Source: Undibacterium sp. (GTDB taxonomy: Bacteria > Pseudomonadota > Gammaproteobacteria > Burkholderiales > Burkholderiaceae). From it: a stretch of 64,000 bases of DNA. How positions within the stretch are numbered: the first letter of the stretch is position 1; each line of letters begins with the position of its first letter. The notes below the pieces were generated by a model. That model ran no database searches. It saw only the letters and a list, made by a program, of their open reading frames with translations, and was not told where the DNA came from. Shown in pieces: positions 40,197 through 48,706 of this stretch. The stretch lies in contig JACMRF010000069.1 of NCBI GenBank assembly GCA_014376575.1, positions 1 through 64,000 of the forward strand, written 5' to 3'. Both the position numbers and the translations under genes were made by a program.

Positions 40197-41643
40197 ATGA
40201 GTTTACGTAGTTTTCTTATTGGTACCCGGTAGGGAATTGGTTTTTGTGTGATTTTAGGTGGTTTGATAATTACATTTGCCCTTTCCGGTGTCTTAGCAGC
40301 AAAAAATAGCAACGCGACGATTGATGGGTTAAATACAGATCGTCAAAAGTAGATATTAGCAAATGTGATGAAGAGTATATTGTTTGAGGGTGGGATCACG
40401 ATGCGCAATTTCGGCATGCAATCTGATGTTGCCGAGACACTCAATGATGCGGTTAGTCAGGCTTTGGCGTTTAATGCAGAAGGTGCGATAAAGATCGTTT
40501 CTATTGCGATAGATCCTGTAGGTAGAAGTTTATATCGGAAATAAATAAACTCGTTGACTTTCAAGAAACTACTTCAAGGCAGATTTTTGAGTCCGCTAAA
40601 GTGACAAGTGCACAATTGAGTTTTTGGTTATCTATGTACTTTTTGCAGCTACAGTTATTGGTATCGTTTTTGCTCGGGTCGCTACAAAAAGTATCACTAA
40701 TCCCTTACACGATGCCTTAGCACTAACTGAGACTGTTTCACTCGGTGATTATCTTCCTAGGTGGACGCTTTAGGAAGGGATGAGATTTTATTGCTTTTAA
40801 ATGCGCTAACGGAAATGAACGATAGCCTAGCTAAGATTGTAGGTCACGTCTGTGCCGTTATCGAAACAATTTCAGTCGCGTTAAAGGAGATTGCTTCAAG
40901 GAACGCTGATTTATCAAGTCGAACGGAGTCTCAAGCTAGTTCATTGGTGGAGACTGACAGTTCAATGGAAGAGTCGACTTCAAACGTAAAAAAATACTGA
41001 CAACGCAAGGCAAGTCAATCTTTTAGTGATTTCTGCTACCGGCGTAGCAGTCAAAGGCGGCGTGGTTGTGGGGCAGGTTGTTAATACGACGGGCCCAATC
41101 AAGGAAAGCTTAAGAAAAATCGTAGATATTATCGGTGTTATCGACGGTATGGGATTTCAGGCTAATATTTTGGCTTTGAATGCAGCGGTTGAGGCAGCAA
41201 GAGTCGGGGAACGAGGTTGGGGATTCGCCGTTGTTGCAATTGAAGTGCAAAATTTAGCTTAGCTAAGTACAAGCTCTACGCGTGAAATTTAAGCGCTTAT
41301 TAGCGACTCTGTAGATAAAATTAATCGAGGTAGTAAGCTAGTTGATGAGGCAGGAAATAGAATGAAAGAGATCGTTGTTAGTGTCCAATAAGTTGCGGAT
41401 ATCATGGCGCAAATCACTGCAGCAAGTCTGGAGCAAAGTGCGGGTATCGAGCAGATAAATTTGGCAATCACTCAAATGGATGAAATGGCGCAGCAAAATG
41501 TAGTGCTAGTTTAGTAAGCTGCTGCTGCAGCGAAAAGTATGGAGGCAAAAGCATTTGATTTAGGGCAGGCCGTTAGTATATTTAAGTTATTGGAAGATAA
41601 TAGTAAAGTAAACGGGCGATCTGACGTTAAATTAAGCTTATAA
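40197..41643 (+). pseudogene. methyl-accepting chemotaxis protein (Tsr-like), decayed
   Basis: The start MSLRSFLIGTR is followed at once by TAG. Further matches to a class I MCP occur in order: a TM1-like segment, MKSILFEGGITMRNFGMQSD, a HAMP remnant (ITNPLHDALALTETV), [39 protein letters not shown] and AASLEQSAGIEQINLAI. Stops interrupt nearly every part, among them NLA-TAG (usually NLAQR), REI-TAA (REIK), a TAA after VVSVQ, and LV-TAG-TAA before AAAAA. There is also a frameshift near 40540, another near 41000, and a deletion in the ligand-binding part after QSDVA. Its place between cheW and cheR is the normal site for tsr. No functional receptor can be made. Confidence 0.93.
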
Positions 41644-41982
41644 ATGGTAGATAACGGCAAAATTCATAATCAAATTAATGCCACTATTGAACCAGATATT
41701 ATCTCTATTAAGTCATCAAATAAATTATTTCATCTTCAGTAAAATTACAAACCGATTATCAAGACGAATTTTGAATAAAGATAAAAAAATAGTTGCTTTT
41801 TTTGATGCATTTTTTCTGCAGTACTGCAACTTCATTGATGGCTAATTTTCTTGTTGTTTAAATAGTATTTTCTAAGTATTACAGTTCTATTCTAAGGAAG
41901 TTGATAAGAGTAGTGATCAAGCTAGCTTTGAAACTGAATTTGTCATCAAATTATTAAAAAAGACATCAATTATCATTCTTAA
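41644..41982. other. AT-rich gap between the MCP pseudogene and cheR
   Basis: No open frame, hairpin or recognisable remnant was seen in this stretch. It ends just before the possible TTG start of cheR at 41983. Confidence 0.4.
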
Positions 41983-42012
41983 TTGAAAAAATTTAAATAC
42001 AAGGTTTCATTA

Positions 42013-42906
42013 ATGCCCAAGTCAATAGAAAAAATTAAAAAAGAGACTGATAAAGAATTTATTTTTGACCATAAAGACTTTGATAGGGTCAGAGATTTAA
42101 TATACAAGAAGGCAGGTATTTCGCTCGCCGAAAGTAAGCAAGAAATGGTTTATAGTCGACTCGCTCGCCGTCTTCGGGCAACAGGGTTAAATTCTTTTTC
42201 AGTTTATTTAGATCGCCTTGAGCGTGAACCTGAAGGGGGTGAGTGGGAGGCTTTTATAAATGCACTAACTACAAATTTAACGTCTTTTTTTCGCGAAGAA
42301 CACCATTTTCCAATTCTCGCAGAATATGTAAAAAATCGAAAAGATCCAATTAATGTTTGGTGTTCTGCTAGCTCGACAGGGGAAGAGCCTTTTTCTATCG
42401 CAATGACATTATGTGAGGCTTATGGAACATTAAAGCCCCCCGTTCAAATTGTTGCTACTGATATAGATACTAATGTTTTATCAATAGCTTCGAGGGGCGT
42501 CTATAACATTGACCGTTTAGATAAGTTATCTAAAGAGCGCATTAATCGATTTTTTTTGCGTGGCAAGGGCGAGAACGAGGGAATGGTACGGATTAGGTCT
42601 GAATTAAAAGACCTAATTTCATTCAAACAAATCAATTTACTTGACGATACTTGGGCATTAAGTGGACTCTTTGATGTTATTTTTTGTCGAAATGTAATGA
42701 TTTATTTTGATAAGCCAACACAAAGAAATATTTTAAAAAAATTTTTGCCTTTAATGAAGCCTGAAGGCTTACTTTTTGCTGGACATTCAGAAAATTTCCT
42801 GTACGTATCGGATGACTTTAAGCTTAGAGGTAAAACAGTATATGAAATTGCCAACCTGCACACGAAGAACAGCAAGATGATGCTACATCATTCAAGTAAA
42901 GGTTGA
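42013..42906 (+). CDS. cheR: chemoreceptor glutamate methyltransferase CheR
   Basis: Methylates receptor glutamates using SAM to adapt signalling. I chose ATG 42013 (AAGG 8 bases upstream), giving 297 residues; a TTG at 41983 would add ten. The N-terminal alpha domain (FDRVRDLIYKKAGISLAESK) and the SAM core (WCSASSTGEEPFSIAM, FCRNVMIYFDK, EGLLFAGHSEN) are complete. It is in frame and intact although the MCP gene before it is dead. cheD follows 3 bases later. Confidence 0.95.
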   Translation: MPKSIEKIKKETDKEFIFDHKDFDRVRDLIYKKAGISLAESKQEMVYSRLARRLRATGLNSFSVYLDRLEREPEGGEWEAFINALTTNLTSFFREEHHFPILAEYVKNRKDPINVWCSASSTGEEPFSIAMTLCEAYGTLKPPVQIVATDIDTNVLSIASRGVYNIDRLDKLSKERINRFFLRGKGENEGMVRIRSELKDLISFKQINLLDDTWALSGLFDVIFCRNVMIYFDKPTQRNILKKFLPLMKPEGLLFAGHSENFLYVSDDFKLRGKTVYEIANLHTKNSKMMLHHSSKG

Positions 42907-42909
42907 TCA

Positions 42910-43518
42910 ATGAGTCAGTTAAGCGAAGAGCATTTTGCGACCAATGTCTATTACGATAGAACATTTGACTGTCATGCGGCGAAAATTTTACCTGGTGAAT
43001 TTTATTTTACGGGTAAGGATATGCTAATTGTTACCGTATTGGGATCGTGTGTTTCCGCTTGTATTCGCGATCGAATTTCAGGCGTAGGTGGGATGAATCA
43101 TTTTATGCTACCTGATAGCGGTGGTGATGTAGATAATCCAATTTCAGCATCGATGCGCTATGGAACGTATGCGATGGAAGTTTTGATTAATGAATTGCTT
43201 AAAGCAGGTGCAAAACGCGAAAATATGGAGGCGAAAGTTTTTGGGGGGGGGAATGTTTTGCGTGGGTTTACAGCAATTAACGTTGGGCAAAGAAACGCTC
43301 AGTTTGTTCTTGATTATTTGAAGATGGAACGGATGCGCGTAATTGCTGAGGATTTAAATGATATTTATCCAAGAAAGGTTTATTTCTTTCCAAAAACAGG
43401 GAAGGTGCTCGTAAAAAAACTAAAAGTAGAGCACAACGACACACTCAAAAAGCGCGAGCTCGACTATGCAAGCCGACTCAAAACAACTTCAGTTGGTGGA
43501 GAGGTGGATCTGTTTTGA
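42910..43518 (+). CDS. cheD: chemoreceptor glutamine deamidase CheD
   Basis: Deamidates receptor glutamines and can act as a CheC partner. The 202-residue protein has the catalytic cysteine and histidine in TVLGSCVSACIRDR and GGMNHFMLPD, and VFGGGNVL. The C-terminus ends in GGEVDLF, which resembles the tail of the CheZ-like protein encoded at 36525. It lies between cheR and cheB, the standard order. An unusual run of nine G (43243-43251) inside the VFGGGN codons is a potential slippage site, but the frame is open. Confidence 0.94.
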   Translation: MSQLSEEHFATNVYYDRTFDCHAAKILPGEFYFTGKDMLIVTVLGSCVSACIRDRISGVGGMNHFMLPDSGGDVDNPISASMRYGTYAMEVLINELLKAGAKRENMEAKVFGGGNVLRGFTAINVGQRNAQFVLDYLKMERMRVIAEDLNDIYPRKVYFFPKTGKVLVKKLKVEHNDTLKKRELDYASRLKTTSVGGEVDLF

Positions 43519-43557
43519 AAATTTTTATAAAATATATTGTTTTAATAGAACCTTATT

Positions 43558-44637
43558 ATGAAAATTAAGGTGCTTATAGTCGACGACTCTGCATTAATCA
43601 GAAGTGTAATGAGTGAAATTATTGGAAATCAAGAGGACATGGAGGTTGTTGGTGTTGCCCCCGATCCTTTAGTAGCCAGGGATTTAATTAAAAAAACAAA
43701 TCCTGATGTTCTGACTTTAGATGTAGAAATGCCTAAAATGGATGGGTTGGATTTTTTAGAGAAATTGATGCGGCTTAGGCCTATGCCAGTCATTATGGTC
43801 TCTTCTTTAACAGAGCGCGGTTCGGAAATTACGATGCGTGCACTAGAGCTCGGCGCGGTAGATTTTATTACAAAACCCAAGCTTTCCATACAAAATGGGA
43901 TGCGTGAGTATACAGACTTAATCGCGGAAAAAATCAGAATCGCGTCAAAGGCTAAAATTAAAACGCGTGCTACCCCACCTTTGAATGAGATGGATCGTGC
44001 TCAAATTGGCGCCTTGCCAATGGTGAAAAATCAGCTAATAAGCAGCGAGAAATTAATTATAATTGGTGCATCGACTGGAGGAACAGAGGCGATTAAGAAT
44101 TTTTTAATTCAAATGCCGTCTGATTGCCCAGGGATTTTGATAGCCCAGCATATGCCAGAGGGTTTTACACGTTCTTTTGCAAAGCGATTAGACGGCCTCT
44201 GCAAAATATCCGTTTGTGAGGCATCAGGCGACGAGCGCGTTTTGCCAGGACATGCTTATATTGCTCCAGGGCATTCTCACTTAAAGTTAAGTCGTAGCGG
44301 GGCAAATTATGTCACCCAATTAGACGATGGCGCGCCAGTGAATCGTCATCGACCATCGGTTGATGTGCTATTTCGATCTGCGGCGACATACGCAGGTAAA
44401 AATGCTGTCGGAGTGATACTTACTGGCATGGGGAAAGATGGTGCAATAGGCATGTTAGAAATGAAGAACTCAGGAGCATACAATTTTGCCCAAGATGAGG
44501 CAACTTGTGTAGTATTTGGTATGCCTCGTGAAGCAATTGCATTAGGTGCGACTCATGAGATTTCTCCATTAAATGAGCTACCTGCAAAAGTGCTTCATTA
44601 CCTTTCTCATCATGGAAGTCGAGCTTTGCGTGTCTGA
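43558..44637 (+). CDS. cheB: chemotaxis protein-glutamate methylesterase CheB
   Basis: Response regulator that removes receptor methyl groups when phosphorylated by CheA. The 359-residue protein has an N-terminal receiver with D55 ([10 protein letters not shown]) and a methylesterase domain with the catalytic serine in GASTGGTEA, histidine in AQHMPEGFT and aspartate in GMGKDGAIG. It is a complete gene, separated from cheD by 39 bases. Confidence 0.96.
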   Translation: MKIKVLIVDDSALIRSVMSEIIGNQEDMEVVGVAPDPLVARDLIKKTNPDVLTLDVEMPKMDGLDFLEKLMRLRPMPVIMVSSLTERGSEITMRALELGAVDFITKPKLSIQNGMREYTDLIAEKIRIASKAKIKTRATPPLNEMDRAQIGALPMVKNQLISSEKLIIIGASTGGTEAIKNFLIQMPSDCPGILIAQHMPEGFTRSFAKRLDGLCKISVCEASGDERVLPGHAYIAPGHSHLKLSRSGANYVTQLDDGAPVNRHRPSVDVLFRSAATYAGKNAVGVILTGMGKDGAIGMLEMKNSGAYNFAQDEATCVVFGMPREAIALGATHEISPLNELPAKVLHYLSHHGSRALRV

Positions 44638-44735
44638 TGTGAAAAATATATATAGTGATTTAATATTTATACTAGTTTGTAATAATTTGATTGATAATGT
44701 TGTTAAGCATACCTACAGAAATAATGGAGTAATTC

Positions 44736-45131
44736 ATGGCAGACCATAACCTTAAATTTTTAGTTGTTGACGATTTTTCTACAATGCGTCGCATTGTTCG
44801 AAATTTACTCAAAGAACTCGGCTATTCTAATGTTGATGAAGCTGAAGACGGTGCTTTGGGTTTGGCTAAATTAAAAAGTGGAGATTTCGATTTTGTGATT
44901 TCAGACTGGAACATGCCAAACATGGATGGTTTGACGATGTTGCAGCACATACGTGCCGATCCAGCATTAGCTAAGTTGCCAGTACTTATGGTTACAGCCG
45001 AAGCAAAGAAAGAGAATATTATTGCTGCGGCACAAGCCGGCGCCAATGGTTATGTTGTTAAACCATTTACCGCCGCCACTCTAGACGAAAAATTGACAAA
45101 AATTTTTGAAAAATTAGGAAAAGCTGCTTAG
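44736..45131 (+). CDS. cheY: chemotaxis response regulator CheY (second copy)
   Basis: A 131-residue receiver domain with D12-D13, D57 in [12 protein letters not shown], the conserved threonine in [10 protein letters not shown] and lysine in [10 protein letters not shown]. Its sequence is close to enteric CheY, which binds FliM and is dephosphorylated by CheZ. In relatives it is followed directly by cheZ; here that gene is broken. It has its own 98-base leader after cheB. Confidence 0.95.
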   Translation: MADHNLKFLVVDDFSTMRRIVRNLLKELGYSNVDEAEDGALGLAKLKSGDFDFVISDWNMPNMDGLTMLQHIRADPALAKLPVLMVTAEAKKENIIAAAQAGANGYVVKPFTAATLDEKLTKIFEKLGKAA

Positions 45132-45156
45132 GTAAATATTTACTTCGCGAGTATTG

Positions 45157-45796
45157 ATGAAGAGTGATTGCATTGCTAAAAGTGCTCAGTGTCTCTAACT
45201 CCTGATGTGTGTTGGCCAAATGAATGCATTGTTGTATGGTAGTTTTCGCGACCTTGGTTGACGGAAATTACCACACATCGGAAGATGTTCTTGATGAGCG
45301 AGATAGTCTTGATTCCGTCACTAATATCTCTAAATAGTCGATTCTGCGTGTTTTGAACGCAGCCAATATGCATCTCTGATTAAGCATCGGCTGATGATGG
45401 CGCTAAAAATTTCGTTTATCCTATATTTTTTCTATTCTTGCAGATTGCGTCATTTGAATAATGTAAAAAAATGTATTAAGACCGCTAGAATATTTAACGC
45501 TCAAGAACGAAAATAGTATTGAGTCAAAAAACGTATTTTTGATGGACATAATGATTGGACAGGAATTTTAGGGTTTGATTGTTCATGTGATTAAAAGCGC
45601 AACTTATTCTGCGAAATATCTTGATTAATCATTAGTCCATATGTTGACGGAGTAAGCTTCAATTGGTGTGCAGTCCGAGGTGGCTGACTGTTTGCTAGGT
45701 TATCCAGAGGTAAAGCCAGCGAAAAATCGACATTGCCAAGAGCAAATAAACGCTTTATCAAATGGTCTCGGATTTGAGTTTTTATATCTAGGGTAA
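45157..45796 (+). pseudogene. cheZ: decayed classical cheZ (CheY-P phosphatase)
   Basis: The position straight after cheY is the normal site for cheZ. Reading the plus strand, pieces align in order with CheZ: VGQMNALLYGSFRDLG (normally VGQLTRMLRDSLRELG), then DVLDERDSLDSVTNIS (AIPDARDRLxYVxxMT), then a TAG where glutamine is expected followed by RVLNAANM, then LMDIMIGQEF-TAG-GLIVHVIK (LMEIMMAQDFQDLTGQVIK), and a C-terminal QEQINALSNGLGF (QVDDLLxSLGF). There are at least one frameshift (between the first two pieces), an early TAA in the N-terminal part and other stops. The catalytic aspartate and glutamine are replaced by G and H. No open frame remains. Confidence 0.85.
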
Positions 45797-45831
45797 TTGT
45801 CGATAACACGAATCACATCAATCAAACAAAT

Positions 45832-47052
45832 ATGACATTTATGAACGAAGTAAACTTTATTGTTAGAGAGCCTTTACTTGATCCGAAACAACGAGTTATT
45901 GGTTTTCAATTATCTTGGCAAAATCCGGATCAAGCAGTTTCTTTATCTTCAGCAGAGCTTAGCTCATTAATGGAGTTTGTGGCTGCACAACTTAATGATG
46001 AGAAAACCGGATTTTTGCTTGGGGATAGCATGCTTTTTTTAGATGCTATTCCAGAATTATTACAAGCTAATGGGTTAAAGCTTTTGCCAGCTAAACATAC
46101 GGTTTTGATTTTGTCAAAACATGATTTTACGAACAGTGTCACACTTGAATTGATTAAGGAGTTACGGACACTTGGTTACGGTATCTGCATGAGAGGTGCA
46201 GATTTAAGTACGCTTGAGAGATCTTTCTTTCCTCTCATTTCTCATATCGAAGTTCAATTGAGTGCAGAAAACTTTGCCTCTCAGGCAAAAATATACGCAG
46301 TATTAAAACAATCTAATGTGCGAATGATTGCTCGAAAAATTTTCAATTGGCAAGACTTTGACGCATGTGCTGCACTAGGTTTAGATAGTTTTGTTGGAAA
46401 ATTACATCTTATGCCTCGTCCAAATCCAACAAACAAAGGATTGAACTCCGCACAGACCACAATATTGCAGTTGATGGAGATGATCAGAAAAAATGCAGAC
46501 GTGCAGCAATTAGAGTCTGTAGTTAAACGCGACGCGGCTTTGGCATATAAGTTACTTAGATATATTAACTCTGCGGGTTTTGGATTGCGAACAGAAGTGC
46601 AATCGCTTAAACATGCAGTTACTATTTTGGGGTATAGCCCTCTTTATCGTTGGCTTTCCCTTCTTTTAGCTACAGCGAGTACAGGGAGTTCACCTGTTTT
46701 GTTGGAGACTGCAATTGTCAGAGGACGATTTGCTGAGTTATTAGGCCAACCATTTATGTCGAAAACTGAGGCGGAAAACTTATTTGTTGCGGGGATGTTT
46801 TCATTACTTGATCGCTTACTCGGTGTACCTATGGAAGAAGTTCTATCTTCAATACACTTACCCGAGGCCGTTACAGAAGCGCTAATTTCTAGAAGGGGCG
46901 TTTATGGCCCTTATTTGGCGTTGGCTGAAGCATGCGAATTAAATAGCATGCTTGTAGGTTCCTTAGCTGAGTCATTAAAAATTGCGCCTGTTGATGTAAA
47001 TAAAGCGCATTTATCCGCTATGGTTTGGGCAAAGAATATATCAACGGTTTAA
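45832..47052 (+). CDS. EAL/HDOD domain signalling protein with degenerate EAL part
   Basis: A 406-residue protein. The N-terminal half (about 5-195) resembles an EAL fold but lacks the E-A/V-L signature; the expected place reads VIGFQLSW, so c-di-GMP hydrolysis is unlikely. The C-terminal half is an HDOD domain with VKRDAALAYKLLRYINSAGF and RTEVQSLKHAVTILG. This architecture occurs in CdgJ-like motility regulators. It sits between cheZ and flhB, which suggests a role in motility. The start is ATG 45832 or 45841, without a clear ribosome site. A terminator follows. Confidence 0.85.
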   Translation: MTFMNEVNFIVREPLLDPKQRVIGFQLSWQNPDQAVSLSSAELSSLMEFVAAQLNDEKTGFLLGDSMLFLDAIPELLQANGLKLLPAKHTVLILSKHDFTNSVTLELIKELRTLGYGICMRGADLSTLERSFFPLISHIEVQLSAENFASQAKIYAVLKQSNVRMIARKIFNWQDFDACAALGLDSFVGKLHLMPRPNPTNKGLNSAQTTILQLMEMIRKNADVQQLESVVKRDAALAYKLLRYINSAGFGLRTEVQSLKHAVTILGYSPLYRWLSLLLATASTGSSPVLLETAIVRGRFAELLGQPFMSKTEAENLFVAGMFSLLDRLLGVPMEEVLSSIHLPEAVTEALISRRGVYGPYLALAEACELNSMLVGSLAESLKIAPVDVNKAHLSAMVWAKNISTV

Positions 47053-47075
47053 AAAATCAAATTTATTGAATTATG

Positions 47076-47104
47076 ACGGCGACATTTCTTGTCGCCGTTT
47101 TTTA
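47076..47104 (+). terminator. intrinsic terminator after the EAL/HDOD gene
   Basis: A perfect 9-bp stem acggcgaca/tgtcgccgt (47076-47084, 47090-47098) has a 5-base loop and a run of T to 47103. A group IIC intron 5' end begins at once behind it (47107). Confidence 0.9.
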
Positions 47105-47106
47105 TT

Positions 47107-47420
47107 GTGCGGTCGGCAAGGCGCACTTACTTTGAGGTAGAAATCCTCTACTCGCCGGAAAAAGGGAACAGTTGGCTGAACAGCGAAGGTATCGCTAGCG
47201 ACTGCGAGTCTGAAGGAAGCGCAAGGCAAAGCGCTGGCCTGATGAACAGGAATCGGATATGAGGCAGCGTACTCAGGTAAGGTGTCAATTCTCACCAAGA
47301 CCCGATACTTATACGGAAGACTACGATTATGCAGAGCCGCATGTAAGGTGATAAGAGATGGTGGCGAGGGTAACGCGGTTACCTACTCAATCTACAGGCA
47401 CTATTCTGCCAAACTCTGAT
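47107..47420 (+). mobile_element. 5' fragment of a group IIC intron (domain I)
   Basis: Starts with GTGCGG, the group II 5' end signature, directly after a terminator T-tract, which is the known target of class C introns. The downstream sequence has the class C domain I landmarks in order: the GGCAAGGCGCAC stem, TTGAGGTAGAAATCCTC hairpin, GGGAACAGTTGGCTGAAC, AAGGTATCGC-TAGCGAC, GAGTCTGAAGGAAGC, GGCAAAGC, GAACAGGAATCGGATATGAG and CTCAGGTAAGG. No reverse transcriptase gene and no domain V-VI were found before flhB, so only a 5' piece remains. The 3' limit is approximate. Confidence 0.85.
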
Positions 47421-47554
47421 TTTATTCTCTTGAAGTAAGGGGAGAACATTCGCTTATTCATAGCATATACATTGTTCCTTTTAAGGAATAATAATACATA
47501 TAAATTCGTTAATGCCTTGCTTAAATAGCATAGTGAAAAAGATAGGGAGTAACC
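47421..47554. other. flhB leader
   Basis: An AT-rich gap between the intron remnant and flhB, with a short inverted repeat attcc/ggaat near 47475-47488. The promoter of the flhB operon is expected here, but no clear box was found. Confidence 0.35.
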
Positions 47555-48706
47555 ATGGCCGAAGATAGCGATCTTGAACGAACAGAACCGGCCTCTCAGA
47601 AACGATTAGAACAGGCGCGTGATGAGGGGGATGTGCCTCGCTCGAGAGAGTTATCCACATGCACCATTTTATTGGCAGCTGGTGGAGCGTTATGGATGTC
47701 TGGCGATAGTTTGATTCATCAATTAAATCATACCCTTGTAGCTGGTTTATCTATGGAGAGAGCGCTTGCGTACGATACAGAAATGCTTCTTTCCCACATA
47801 GCAACTAGTCTTTTCGATGTCCTATTAGCATTTGCACCGATTGCTTGCTTGTTATTAATCGTAGCATTGGGATCGCCGCTGCTTATTGGTGGATGGTTAT
47901 TTAGTGTGAAGGCGTTAGAACCAAATTTTTCTCGTATGAATCCCTTTTCCGGATTGGCCAATATGGTGTCAGCAAAATCTGGTATAGAGCTTTTGAAGGC
48001 TATTATTAAAACAATTTTGGTTGGAATTGTTGCGCTTATGGTGATATCTAGTCAAAAAAATGCCATATTCGGACTTGCTTCTGAGTCCTTAAAGCAAGGA
48101 AGCGCGCACTTGGGCAATATGTTGGGGATGTGTTTTTTATCCATTGTAGGTGCATTGGTTTTAATCGCCGCGATTGATGTTCCTTTTCAGATGTGGCATT
48201 ACGCAAATAAACTAAAAATGACTCATCAAGAAGTTATCCAAGAGTCTAAAGAGGCAAACGGTAATCCTCAAATAAAAGCAAAAATTCGTGCTCAACAGAG
48301 AGAGATGGCGCGCCGACGCATGATGGCTGAAGTTCCTACCGCAGATGTTGTGGTTACTAATCCTACGCATTTTGCAGTTGCTTTGAAATATAAAGAAGGT
48401 GGGACTGGAGCTCCGAGGGTTGTTGCGAAGGGAGCAGATGTTATCGCTGCGAAAATTCGGGAATTAGCTGCTGAAAATAATATTCCGTTGCTAGAAGCAC
48501 CGCCACTCGCGCGCGCACTATATACGCATACAGAGCTTGGTGATGAGATACCAGAAACATTATATGCCGCGGTAGCCGAAGTATTAGCTTACGTGTTTCA
48601 GTTGCGTGGTTTTCGTCAATACGGAGGCGCGCGCCCAGTAGCGCCTTCTGAGCTTTATGTTCCATCGGAGCTTGATCCGAATAATCAGGTCGGAGCAACT
48701 TCATGA
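47555..48706 (+). CDS. flhB: flagellar export gate protein FlhB
   Basis: Type III export membrane protein that switches substrate class. The 383-residue protein has the N-terminal DLERTEPASQKRLEQARDEG, four membrane segments, and the cytoplasmic autocleavage site NPTH (VVVTNPTHFAVALKY), followed by PLLEAPPLARALY. The ribosome site GGGAG lies before the ATG. Its TGA overlaps the flhA ATG. Confidence 0.97.
   Translation: MAEDSDLERTEPASQKRLEQARDEGDVPRSRELSTCTILLAAGGALWMSGDSLIHQLNHTLVAGLSMERALAYDTEMLLSHIATSLFDVLLAFAPIACLLLIVALGSPLLIGGWLFSVKALEPNFSRMNPFSGLANMVSAKSGIELLKAIIKTILVGIVALMVISSQKNAIFGLASESLKQGSAHLGNMLGMCFLSIVGALVLIAAIDVPFQMWHYANKLKMTHQEVIQESKEANGNPQIKAKIRAQQREMARRRMMAEVPTADVVVTNPTHFAVALKYKEGGTGAPRVVAKGADVIAAKIRELAAENNIPLLEAPPLARALYTHTELGDEIPETLYAAVAEVLAYVFQLRGFRQYGGARPVAPSELYVPSELDPNNQVGATS

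Noticed and set aside
40197..41643. Idea that TAG/TAA are read as sense codons, given many in-frame stops in the MCP and cheZ remnants
   Set aside because: Intact genes nearby (flgD, flgG, flgH, flgI, flhF) end with TAG at the expected protein ends, and the remnants also have frameshifts and deletions, so decay is the better explanation.
45591..45809. Minus-strand open frame after cheY
   Set aside because: The plus strand here carries the C-terminal part of the decayed cheZ; the minus frame has no recognisable motif.
47071..47298. Minus-strand open frame across the terminator and intron fragment
   Set aside because: It overlaps a structured RNA element (terminator plus group IIC domain I) and has no protein-family likeness.
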